In this document: in pieces, positions 28,344-37,101 of the stretch | Position numbering within the stretch: the first letter of the stretch is position 1 | Layout: every line of letters begins with the position of its first letter | Origin: Acidimicrobiaceae bacterium | GTDB taxonomy: Bacteria > Actinomycetota > Acidimicrobiia > Acidimicrobiales > UBA8592 | Assembly (NCBI GenBank): GCA_002722525.1 | Contig: PBMJ01000027.1 | Span: 1 to 38,146, forward strand | DNA: 38,146 nucleotides | Direction of reading: 5' to 3' | Notes under the pieces: model-generated | Told to the model about the DNA's origin: nothing | Databases searched by the model: none | What the model saw: the letters and a program-made list of their open reading frames with translations, nothing else | Position numbers and translations under genes: made by a program

Positions 28344-29609
28344 GTGAAGAAAAGCTTTTGGATTGAAACTTTAGGCTGTCCCAAAAACAAGGTTGATAGC
28401 GAGAAGATAGCTGGAACACTCCTCGTAGATGGTATGAGCCCAGCAGAGGCTCCTACTGATGCGAATTTAATAGTTGTAAATACATGTTCCTTTGTTGAGG
28501 AAGCAAGACAAGAAAGTATCGCGACAGTTTTTGAATATAGTCAGATGCGTTCAGAAGATGTTCAAGTAGTTGTCACTGGATGTTTGGCAGAGAGGTATGG
28601 GGAAGAGATTTCAAATTCGTTAGAGGGCGATGTAGACGCGATTGCTGGTTTTGGTGTTCCGGTAAATATTTCTTCAAAACCAGATGTTGCCAAATTTGAC
28701 CTGCTTAATTTACCTCATCCTAAGAGAGAAGAGCCGTGGGGCTATGTGAAGGTTGCTGAAGGTTGCGATAGGGTTTGCGGATTTTGTGCGATTCCATCTT
28801 TCAGAGGGCCACAAAGATCTAGATCGATTTCGGAAATTCGAGAAGAAATCATATCACTCGAATTACAGGAAGTGGTCCTAGTGGCTCAGGATCTTGCCTC
28901 TTGGGCCAGAGACCAACGCGAGTCACCTGAGGGCATTGTCGATTTGGTAAAAGAGGTTAGCGATATAGTCCCGTGGGTCCGTCTTTTGTACTTGTATCCC
29001 TCTAGTCTTTCTGGTGAACTCGTTGAAATTATTGCCAACAGCCCAGTTCCGTATTTTGACCTAAGCCTACAACATATATCAGGACCGCTCCTTCGAAAAA
29101 TGCGACGATGGGGAGATGGGGAACGATTCACCAAGGTCATTAAAGACATCAGAAAAATCAGATCAGATGCGGCTTTTCGCACAAACTTCATAGTTGGCTA
29201 CCCCGGAGAAACTGAGGAGGACCATGATCAGTTGCTGCGCTTCCTTGAAGAGAACGAAATTGACTGGTGCGGATTCTTCCCTTATTCAAAGGAGGCTGGA
29301 ACATACGCCGAAACGCTCACGGAGGAGGTTGCTGAACCCCTAGTAATGGAAAGACTCCGAGAATTGAGTGAAGTACAGGATGTCATAACAGAAAAAAAAC
29401 GAGATTCCATAATAGGAGAAAAAGTAACCGTGCTTATTGAGAGTCAAGGCACAGGGCGCAGCCATCGCGAAGCTCCGGAGATCGATGGGTTGATCTATGT
29501 TCCAAATACCTTAGAGGTCGGAAGTTTCAAAACGGTAACTATAAGGGAAGCCTTAGGGGTAGACCTTAAGGCAGAACTTAGCGATTTTGCTTACCGAGAG
29601 GGGTCATGA
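28344..29609 (+). CDS. rimO: Ribosomal protein S12 methylthiotransferase RimO (GTG start)
   Basis: ETLGCPKNKVDSE, radical SAM CDRVCGFCAIPSFRGPQRSRS, TRAM C-terminus. Confidence 0.93.
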   Translation: MKKSFWIETLGCPKNKVDSEKIAGTLLVDGMSPAEAPTDANLIVVNTCSFVEEARQESIATVFEYSQMRSEDVQVVVTGCLAERYGEEISNSLEGDVDAIAGFGVPVNISSKPDVAKFDLLNLPHPKREEPWGYVKVAEGCDRVCGFCAIPSFRGPQRSRSISEIREEIISLELQEVVLVAQDLASWARDQRESPEGIVDLVKEVSDIVPWVRLLYLYPSSLSGELVEIIANSPVPYFDLSLQHISGPLLRKMRRWGDGERFTKVIKDIRKIRSDAAFRTNFIVGYPGETEEDHDQLLRFLEENEIDWCGFFPYSKEAGTYAETLTEEVAEPLVMERLRELSEVQDVITEKKRDSIIGEKVTVLIESQGTGRSHREAPEIDGLIYVPNTLEVGSFKTVTIREALGVDLKAELSDFAYREGS

Positions 29610-30193
29610 CTGAAAGCCAACCAAGCTATTCTTCGGCGGGTCTAGCGACCCCAGCCAATTTAATAACAATGGCCAGAATTGTGGCGTCACCGATACTCTT
29701 CATAATTATTCTGAACGCAGAAGACCATGGGGGGACTTCTTGGGCAGCATTTACTCTAGGCGCAATCTTCGGAGTCAGTGATGCTGTCGATGGTCGACTT
29801 GCGCGAGCTACTGGAAGCGTAACTAAAGCAGGGGCATTCCTTGACCCGTTAGCAGATAAAGTTGTGGTCCTTGGATGCATGCTCTCACTTTGGTCAATTG
29901 GGCGCTTCTATTGGCTTCCGGTTCTTCTTATTGTCCTAAGAGAGCTATGGATTTCTGCTTATAGGTTCTGGCTGGCAAGAAAATCTCTGGTTGTCCCAGC
30001 CACAGAGCTAGCGAAATGGAAAACCTTCGCTCAGAGGACAACACTGATGATTGCAGTTATGCCCACCTTTGAGAATGTTGATTGGCTGATAACTCTTCTG
30101 CTGTGGGTCGCAGTAGTAATGACGTTAATTACCGGATGGCAATATGTTCAATCTGGTTATCGTGCGTCGGCTTCTGGAAGTTCGTTAACTTAG
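29606..30193 (+). CDS. pgsA: CDP-alcohol phosphatidyltransferase (PgsA-like)
   Basis: DAVDGRLARATGSVTKAGAFLDPLADK signature (DG..AR...G..D...D). Confidence 0.9.
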   Translation: MTESQPSYSSAGLATPANLITMARIVASPILFIIILNAEDHGGTSWAAFTLGAIFGVSDAVDGRLARATGSVTKAGAFLDPLADKVVVLGCMLSLWSIGRFYWLPVLLIVLRELWISAYRFWLARKSLVVPATELAKWKTFAQRTTLMIAVMPTFENVDWLITLLLWVAVVMTLITGWQYVQSGYRASASGSSLT

Positions 30194-30219
30194 ATGATGT
30201 CACTATTGGTTGTCTAGGT

Positions 30220-30225
30220 TAAAGT
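30220..30225 (+). promoter_or_regulatory. Candidate -10 (TAAAGT) for leaderless cinA
   Basis: TANNNT followed by 6 nt then ATG 30232; no SD. Confidence 0.45.
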
Positions 30226-30231
30226 CAGGCC

Positions 30232-31479
30232 ATGGAACGATTTAGCTGTGAAGTGGTTGCCGTCGGAACTGAGCTCTTACTAGGACAAATAGTAGATACC
30301 AATTCCTCATGGATTGGAGAGCAACTGGCGTTGAACGGTATAGAGAGTTACTTTCAGACAAAAGTCGGAGATAACCCAGAACGGATCAAGAAGACTTTAG
30401 AGCAAGCTATAGGTCGCTCCGATTTTGTCATTGTGTGTGGAGGTCTAGGGCCGACTCAAGATGACCTGACGCGGGATGTTATAGCTGAGATTATGGGGGT
30501 TGAGCTTGTCACAGATAATGAGCTTGTCGATCGAATCTCAGCAATCTTTGGTAATAGAGGTCGTGAAATGCCGTTAAATAATCTTAGGCAAGCACAAGTT
30601 CCACTGGGCGCTGAAACTTTGTCAGTGATGCCTGGTACTGCTCCCGGGCTCAAAGCGGTGATTAACGGTAAAACCCTCTACGCGGTTCCAGGAGTTCCAT
30701 GGGAGATGAAGCAAATGATACTTGAAGACATTTTGCCTGATATGAGAGCAAAAGCAGGTATTACCAGCATAATCGGTTCAAAAACTCTAAGGACTTGGGG
30801 TGATTCAGAATCGGGTTTGTCAGAGAAATTAGCTGATGAAATTGAAAGGTTGGACCAAGTGGGCGGTGCAACCATTGCGTTTCTAGCAAGTGGGATCGAG
30901 GGGCTCAAAGTTCGACTTACGACCAAAGGAGATTCAAAATCAGAAGTTGAGAATGCCCTGAATGCCGAAGCCGAGATTGTTGCCTCTATCCTCGGAGATA
31001 AAATTATTTTTTCTTACGATGATCAAACAATGGAAGAAGTCGTTCTGGATATGTGTAGAGGTAAGGGTCTTACCTTAGGGGTGGCAGAGTCTTTAACAGG
31101 GGGATTGATAGGAAGCCGTTTAACCTCGATTTCTGGGTCTAGTGAGGTATTCAAAGGCTCAATTGTCGCTTACTCTTCCGATGTTAAGCGTGCACTTTTA
31201 GATACTCCCGATGTCCCTAGTGTTTCCCAAGCTGCTGCAGAAGCGATGACTGTTGGTGCCTGTAGGACCTTAAATGCAGATATTGGCTTGGCTGTTACAG
31301 GTGAAGCCGGACCAGAGCCCCTTGAAGAGGAGGTCGGCAGGGTTTGGATGGCTACTTCGGTTGGGGGAGTGGTCAAATCTTCTACCGTTAAATGGCCCTT
31401 TGATCGAGAAAGAATAAGGCAATTCACTACGATCACAGTGCTTAATGCTCTTCGGCTTCGATTAGAAGATGAAATTTAA
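30232..31479 (+). CDS. cinA: CinA-family protein, full length with PncC-like C-terminal domain
   Basis: AVGTELLLGQIVDTNSSWIGEQLA, GGLGPTQDDLTRD, C-terminal VAESLTGGLIGSRLT and AVTGEAGPE. Confidence 0.93.
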   Translation: MERFSCEVVAVGTELLLGQIVDTNSSWIGEQLALNGIESYFQTKVGDNPERIKKTLEQAIGRSDFVIVCGGLGPTQDDLTRDVIAEIMGVELVTDNELVDRISAIFGNRGREMPLNNLRQAQVPLGAETLSVMPGTAPGLKAVINGKTLYAVPGVPWEMKQMILEDILPDMRAKAGITSIIGSKTLRTWGDSESGLSEKLADEIERLDQVGGATIAFLASGIEGLKVRLTTKGDSKSEVENALNAEAEIVASILGDKIIFSYDDQTMEEVVLDMCRGKGLTLGVAESLTGGLIGSRLTSISGSSEVFKGSIVAYSSDVKRALLDTPDVPSVSQAAAEAMTVGACRTLNADIGLAVTGEAGPEPLEEEVGRVWMATSVGGVVKSSTVKWPFDRERIRQFTTITVLNALRLRLEDEI

Positions 31480-32231
31480 CGAGTTTGAGCGTAAACGAAG
31501 GCTAAAAGCTGCTCGGTTAATTCATCCTTGTGTTCGGCGAATAGATTTGTCCCGTGCTGGCTTCCTGTCATTTCTAGGTATCTGGTCGTTGAAGCAGCAG
31601 CCAAGAGACTTTCTGCGTACCCATTAAAAGGTGGGTCGTCTTCGGCGACAATAAGAAGAAGTGGAGTTGTCATCGTTGAAGCTGCCTCGAGTGCATCTAT
31701 ACGCCCGTATGTTATTGACGGAGAAATAGCGGCCACTGCAGCAACGTTGTACTCATCAGCGATGGTTATCGCAGCAGTGCCGCCCATCGATGCTCCGATA
31801 ATGACAACTTTCCGAACATTTTCGACAAACAACATGTAACGAACTGCCGCTTCTAAATCTTTATCCATCCGTTTGTCTTTTGCACCAGTCGAATCTCCAT
31901 ATCCTCTAAAATCAAACGTAAGGACCACATAGCCAGAATCACTTGCTTCTATGGCGAACTCAGTCCAAGATGACTGGCCTCGCCCACGCATATGTGCAAG
32001 AACAATTCCTATATCGCCCTGACCGTAGACTAGCCCTGAAATCTCCTCGCCATCCCCTGTAGCGAACCTCGCCTGATCTGTTGCTGCCGGTTCTGCAACT
32101 ACTTCAGATGTTTCTTCTAAATTTCCAGAAGCCTGGGGTGAGGATACTGGACTCTCACTAGTACAGGCTTGAAGGAGCAGTGCAAGTAATGGAATTAAAA
32201 TACAAAAGGATTTGAAACGTCTTGCGATCAC
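31476..32231 (-). CDS. Alpha/beta-hydrolase (dienelactone hydrolase-like), predicted lipoprotein
   Basis: Lipobox LLLQAC; GASMGG nucleophile elbow; late DD and H residues (VAEDDPPF, GSQHG); GTG start. Confidence 0.82.
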   Translation of the reverse strand: MIARRFKSFCILIPLLALLLQACTSESPVSSPQASGNLEETSEVVAEPAATDQARFATGDGEEISGLVYGQGDIGIVLAHMRGRGQSSWTEFAIEASDSGYVVLTFDFRGYGDSTGAKDKRMDKDLEAAVRYMLFVENVRKVVIIGASMGGTAAITIADEYNVAAVAAISPSITYGRIDALEAASTMTTPLLLIVAEDDPPFNGYAESLLAAASTTRYLEMTGSQHGTNLFAEHKDELTEQLLAFVYAQTR

Positions 32232-32234
32232 TAA

Positions 32235-32636
32235 TCAACTATCTGTATTTGGTTGAAGTCGAAGTGAAGCCGAATTCATGCAGAAGCGTTCTCCAGTGGG
32301 TGGGGGTCCATCATTAAAGATGTGTCCCAGGTGTGCGCCACACGCATTACAAATTGCTTCAGTTCGAACCATGCCATATGAGCGGTCTTCCACTCGGCGA
32401 ACTTTTTCAGAGGCAGTTGCCTCATAGAAGCTTGGCCACCCGGTACCAGAATCAAATTTCGTTGAGCTCGAAAAGAGTTCAGTATCACAGACAACACAGT
32501 GATATACCCCTGCCTCTTTCGTATCCCAGTAGCATCCACTAAAGGCAGGTTCTGTGCCTGCTTCCTGAGTAACGTAATATTGGTCGGCGGTAAGACGGTT
32601 TCTAAGATCTTCGTTTGCTTCTTTGGGGGTATTCAT
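32235..32636 (-). CDS. msrB: Peptide-methionine (R)-S-oxide reductase
   Basis: GCYWDTKEAGVYHCVVC, FDSGTGWPSF, CNACGAHLGHIFNDGP, RFCMNSASLRL; SD GGAGG. Confidence 0.94.
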   Translation of the reverse strand: MNTPKEANEDLRNRLTADQYYVTQEAGTEPAFSGCYWDTKEAGVYHCVVCDTELFSSSTKFDSGTGWPSFYEATASEKVRRVEDRSYGMVRTEAICNACGAHLGHIFNDGPPPTGERFCMNSASLRLQPNTDS

Positions 32637-32709
32637 GGTGCCTCCGGTCTTTCTCTAGATTAGTACCCATTTGTTTTATGGTCATTTATGGCCAAATTTG
32701 CCTAAATGC

Positions 32710-32738
32710 TTGACCGAACAAATGTTCGTAGTTACACT
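32710..32738 (+). promoter_or_regulatory. recA promoter: -35 TTGACC, 17-nt spacer, -10 TACACT
   Basis: TTGACC 32710-32715 and TACACT 32733-32738, correctly spaced. Confidence 0.7.
32715..32728. promoter_or_regulatory. LexA/SOS (Cheo-type) box
   Basis: CGAACAAATGTTCG matches CGAAC-N4-GTTCG perfectly, upstream of recA. Confidence 0.88.
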
Positions 32739-32835
32739 ATTGTTATTCGCATTAAATAATGTCACACCAATGATTTATGGTGATTATAAGTTCAAACAGG
32801 AAGTTACTTTAACCCCCACTAGATAAGAGGTAAGC

Positions 32836-33873
32836 ATGGAATCAGATAAAGCACTTGATATGGCGTTAAGCCAAATTGAAAAACAATTCGGTGAAGGCGC
32901 CGTAATGAAAATGGGTGAAAAGACCACAATGCAAATTGAATCGGTACCCACAGGGGCTTTGGCCCTTGATTTAGCTCTCGGCGTCGGAGGCTTACCACGA
33001 GGTCGAATAACAGAAATTTATGGACCTGAGTCCTCGGGAAAGTCAACCCTCGCTACACATGTTGTGGCTGAAGCACAACGTAATGGAGGGATATGCGCAT
33101 ATATCGATGCGGAGCACGCTATGGATCCGGTGTATGCAAGGGCTATTGGCGTTGACGTTGATGAATTGTTAATCTCACAGCCTGATAATGGAGAACAAGC
33201 ACTTGAAATTGTTGACACACTGGTACGTTCAGGCGCTATCGATGTCATAGTTATTGACTCCGTTGCAGCTCTCACTCCGCGTGTCGAACTAGAAGGAGAA
33301 ATGGGGCAGAGCCATGTGGGATTACAAGCGCGCCTTATGTCACAAGCCCTTAGAAAATTAACAAGTAATTTAAACAAAACTAAGACTATCTGTATCTTCA
33401 TTAATCAACTACGAGAAAAAATTGGAGTAATGTTTGGATCGCCTGAGACTACACCTGGAGGTCGTGCACTTAAGTTCTACTCTTCAGTTCGGTTAGACAT
33501 TCGCCGAATAGAGTCTCTCAAATCTGGTGTTGAAATAGTAGGGAACCGAACCAGGGTAAAGGTTGTTAAGAACAAATGTGCCCCACCATTCCGACAAGCA
33601 GAATTTGACATTATGTATGGAAAGGGAATTAGTCGTGAAGGCTCACTCCTTGATACTGGTGTTGATATGGACATAGTGAAAAAATCTGGCGCTTGGTATA
33701 CCTACGAAGGTGAACAACTTGGCCAAGGACGAGAGAAAGCAAAGATTTTCTTGAGCGAGAACCCTGAAATCATGATGGAAATCGAAAATCGTATTTGGGG
33801 CAATGTCCATCCAGATGATACAGAAGACCAATTTACAGAAGCTGATGATCAACCAATTTCAATTGAAGATTAA
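32836..33873 (+). CDS. recA: Recombinase RecA, no intein
   Basis: [65 protein letters not shown]. Confidence 0.98.
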   Translation: MESDKALDMALSQIEKQFGEGAVMKMGEKTTMQIESVPTGALALDLALGVGGLPRGRITEIYGPESSGKSTLATHVVAEAQRNGGICAYIDAEHAMDPVYARAIGVDVDELLISQPDNGEQALEIVDTLVRSGAIDVIVIDSVAALTPRVELEGEMGQSHVGLQARLMSQALRKLTSNLNKTKTICIFINQLREKIGVMFGSPETTPGGRALKFYSSVRLDIRRIESLKSGVEIVGNRTRVKVVKNKCAPPFRQAEFDIMYGKGISREGSLLDTGVDMDIVKKSGAWYTYEGEQLGQGREKAKIFLSENPEIMMEIENRIWGNVHPDDTEDQFTEADDQPISIED

Positions 33874-33915
33874 TCAATCAATGTGAATATTGGTGCTAGC
33901 TGAAATGATTCCCTC

Positions 33916-33921
33916 TAGTCT
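33916..33921 (+). promoter_or_regulatory. Candidate -10 (TAGTCT) for leaderless miaB
   Basis: TANNNT followed by 6 nt then GTG 33928; no SD. Confidence 0.45.
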
Positions 33922-33927
33922 ATAAGA

Positions 33928-35391
33928 GTGAACGATCAGTACATAATCCAGACCTTTGGCTGTCAGATGAATGAACATGACTCCGAACGTATATCTGGAA
34001 TTCTTGAAAGTTCTGGAATGAAAAGAACGCAGGAAGTTGCCGATGCTGATGTCATTGTTATAAATACATGCTGTATACGTGAAAATGCTGACAATAAGTT
34101 CTATGGGCATCTAGGAAACTTGAAGCAACTTAAGGAGCAAAATCCTGAATTAAAGATTCTTGTCGGTGGTTGCCTAGCGCAAAAAGATCAGGAACTGATC
34201 CGTGATAAAGCTAATCACGTAGATGTTGTTTTCGGAACACACAATCTAAACCGCGTAGCTGATTTATTAGAATTAAGCAGGAGTGAAGGTCCAATTGTTG
34301 AGATTATCGATCAAGGAGAAATGGAAAATGAAGTTCTTTTTGACTCCGCTTTTCCCGTTCGGCGGGAACTGGAGCATGCTGCCTGGATGACGATTCAAAG
34401 CGGATGCGACAACTCATGCGCATTCTGTATAGTTCCGCAAGTGCGGGGAGCTGAAGTCAGTCGACTATTTGGTGATCTCTTCGATGAAGCGAAACGCTTA
34501 GTTTCTGAAGGCGTAATCGAAATAACGCTTCTGGGTCAAAATGTGAATAGTTACGGTCGAGATCTTACGACTCAACTTAGATCAGCTGTTCCAGATTCTA
34601 AGGATAACTTCCGAGCTGGACTAAGGTGGGCGCAAGACGACAAGCGACGTCCCCGAACTCTCTTTCCTGACCTTCTTCGTGATATCGGTTCAATCGATGG
34701 TCTTCGCCGTCTAAGATTCACAAGCCCCCACCCCAAAGATTTTCGTCGTGAAGTCATTGAAGCAATGGCTGAAACATCCGCGGTCTGTGAACACCTACAC
34801 CTGCCATTGCAATCCGGAAGTGACCATATTCTTGCCGCCATGCATAGGGGATATAATAAATCGAAATACATGGAAAGGCTAAGTGAAGCACGCAAGCATA
34901 TTCCAGATCTTGCGGTAACTACCGACATTATCGTGGGCTTTCCTGGAGAAACAGAAAGGGATTTTGAAGAAACTCTCGCCTTAGCTGCTGAAGCTGAATT
35001 TGATGGGGCGTACACGTTTATTTTCTCTCCGCGGCCCGGAACTGAAGCTGCGGAAATGGTAGAAAGTTACTGTGATCCCTCAGTAGCAGGAGAGCGGTAT
35101 GACCGATTGAGGTCAGTAATTTTACGGTCCGCTCTTCGTAAGCATGAGAAACGGATAGGTAAAAGCGAAGAAGTTATTGTTGAAGGGCCAAGTAAGAAAA
35201 ATCCCGACACAACAACAGGAAGGACGAGGCAAAACAAGTTGGTCCATTTTGATAGTCCACGTAAGTTACCGATTGGCTCTGTAGCAAAAGTTGAAATTAT
35301 TAGTGCATCTCCCCGCTACCTTCAAGGGAATTTGGAAGAGGTAATTGCGACACCAGCGAGGAAGACTCGAATACCTGTGGTTGCTGTGTGA
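33928..35391 (+). CDS. miaB: tRNA-2-methylthio-N6-dimethylallyladenosine synthase MiaB (GTG start)
   Basis: IQTFGCQMNEHDSERISGIL, CDNSCAFCIVPQVRGAEVSR, LPLQSGSDHILAAMHRGY. Confidence 0.94.
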   Translation: MNDQYIIQTFGCQMNEHDSERISGILESSGMKRTQEVADADVIVINTCCIRENADNKFYGHLGNLKQLKEQNPELKILVGGCLAQKDQELIRDKANHVDVVFGTHNLNRVADLLELSRSEGPIVEIIDQGEMENEVLFDSAFPVRRELEHAAWMTIQSGCDNSCAFCIVPQVRGAEVSRLFGDLFDEAKRLVSEGVIEITLLGQNVNSYGRDLTTQLRSAVPDSKDNFRAGLRWAQDDKRRPRTLFPDLLRDIGSIDGLRRLRFTSPHPKDFRREVIEAMAETSAVCEHLHLPLQSGSDHILAAMHRGYNKSKYMERLSEARKHIPDLAVTTDIIVGFPGETERDFEETLALAAEAEFDGAYTFIFSPRPGTEAAEMVESYCDPSVAGERYDRLRSVILRSALRKHEKRIGKSEEVIVEGPSKKNPDTTTGRTRQNKLVHFDSPRKLPIGSVAKVEIISASPRYLQGNLEEVIATPARKTRIPVVAV

Positions 35392-36317
35392 ACTCAGTCT
35401 CCGATTCTCCGATCCTCTCGATAGTAGGAACAACCGCATCAGGAAAATCTTCTATAGCTATGGCAATAGCTCGAGAGATACCAAATCTCGAAATCGTTTC
35501 CATAGACTCAATGCAGGTTTATAAAGAAATGGATATCGGTACCGCAAAACCACCTCTTGAAAATCAAGGAGAAGTTCCCCATCATATGATCGACTTAGTA
35601 GAACCTGATGTTGAATTCTCTCTAAGCGAATTTCAACGTGAGGCAGTAAGTGCGATTAGAGACATCGAAGAGCGCGGTGCAATTCCGCTACTTGTGGGGG
35701 GAACTGGCCTACATCTGCGCGCTGTTATAGATAATTTCGAAATACCTAAGCAGTATCCGACAGTTGAGCGAAGGTTGGATAGCGAAGCAGATACTGTTAA
35801 ATTACATAAGTTACTTACGCAGCTTGATCCAGTAGCAGCTGGCCGTATGGAAAGTACCAACAGAAGGAGAATACTTCGTGCTTTAGAAGTAACTCTTGGT
35901 AGCGGAAGACCATTTTCAAGTTACGGACCGGGAATGCAGAAGTATGCCCCTACGAGATTTCGAATGGTTGCTCCCAGATGGGAAAGGGAGAAAATAAACC
36001 AGCGCATAGATAAGAGATTTAATGTACAAATGGAAATGGGTTTTTTCGAAGAGGTTTGTAGATTAACTGAAAACTATGGGACCTTATCGCGAACTGCTCG
36101 TCAAGCATTGGGTTACCGTCAATTCCTAGATCACTTGAGCGGAAATATTAGTTTGGATGAAGCGATTGATATTGCGAAACGACAAACCAGGAAATTTGCG
36201 AGAAGGCAAGAACGATGGTTTCGAAGAGATCCCCGAATTCAGTGGTTTGATATTGATGAAAATCCATTAGAGGTCCTCCCTTCTCTTGTGGAAGAATGGC
36301 GACATGCGCCTAATTAA
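35388..36317 (+). CDS. miaA: tRNA dimethylallyltransferase
   Basis: VGTTASGKSSIAMAIAREIPNLEIVSIDSMQVYKEMDIGTAKP, VGGTGLHLRAVID. Confidence 0.95.
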   Translation: MNSVSDSPILSIVGTTASGKSSIAMAIAREIPNLEIVSIDSMQVYKEMDIGTAKPPLENQGEVPHHMIDLVEPDVEFSLSEFQREAVSAIRDIEERGAIPLLVGGTGLHLRAVIDNFEIPKQYPTVERRLDSEADTVKLHKLLTQLDPVAAGRMESTNRRRILRALEVTLGSGRPFSSYGPGMQKYAPTRFRMVAPRWEREKINQRIDKRFNVQMEMGFFEEVCRLTENYGTLSRTARQALGYRQFLDHLSGNISLDEAIDIAKRQTRKFARRQERWFRRDPRIQWFDIDENPLEVLPSLVEEWRHAPN

Positions 36318-37101
36318 GTATGAAGGACTCGGGAACAAGTTTCTGGTAGTCATACAAGATAGTGTCCCTAAGGACAGCAGTCAGTTGGCAGTATCAGTCT
36401 GCAACCCTGAAAACGGGTTTGACGCAGATGGGTTAATTTTCGGGACGCCTTCTAGTTCCGACGGAATAGATATCCATATGACGCTCTTTAACGCTGATGG
36501 AAGTTCAGCGGAAATTTCGGGTAATGGCATTAGATGTCTTGCCCAAGAAATATTTTCAAGATCTGAGGAAGAGTCATTGCAAATTTTGACGGGGTCGGGA
36601 GTTCGTAACGTTACTTTAAATGATCTTAGGGACGGTGAGGCTGAGATCAGTGTGGATATGGGCCTAGTTAGAGAAGGTCCTGAACTGCCATTACTGGACT
36701 TTCTACATCATGAATCAATAAATATTGTTAAGGCAGCTACCGCTGATATTGGGAATCCTCACGTGGTAATAGAAGTAGAAACGTTAGATAGCGTAGATGT
36801 CGCTGCAGCGGGACCTCATATTGAGTCCCTATGGCAACCTGTGGGAATAAATGTGCACTTCTTTAAAGCCCAAAATAGAACTGAGTTCTCCATGTTGACG
36901 TGGGAGCGTGGAGCAGGAGTTACCTTAGCATGTGGTACGGGAGCATCAGCCTGTGCCTTCGTTGCTAATGGATGGGGACTAATTGATGAAACATCCGAGG
37001 CAACGATGGCGGGAGGATCTGCGAAGATTAACTTAGCGAATGACAAAGTTCTGTTGACGGGTAAGTCTAGACGTGTAGAAGAAATTGAGCTTCCCTTCTA
37101 A
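36304..37101 (+). CDS. dapF: Diaminopimelate epimerase (ORF track start 36286; ATG 36304 preferred)
   Basis: MRLIKYEGLGNKFLVV, FNADGSSAEISGNGIRCLA, ACGTGASACAF. Confidence 0.93.
   Translation: MRLIKYEGLGNKFLVVIQDSVPKDSSQLAVSVCNPENGFDADGLIFGTPSSSDGIDIHMTLFNADGSSAEISGNGIRCLAQEIFSRSEEESLQILTGSGVRNVTLNDLRDGEAEISVDMGLVREGPELPLLDFLHHESINIVKAATADIGNPHVVIEVETLDSVDVAAAGPHIESLWQPVGINVHFFKAQNRTEFSMLTWERGAGVTLACGTGASACAFVANGWGLIDETSEATMAGGSAKINLANDKVLLTGKSRRVEEIELPF

Noticed and set aside
32836-33873. Intein in recA
   Set aside because: RecA is contiguous, normal length (345 aa), with uninterrupted Walker A and L2 regions.
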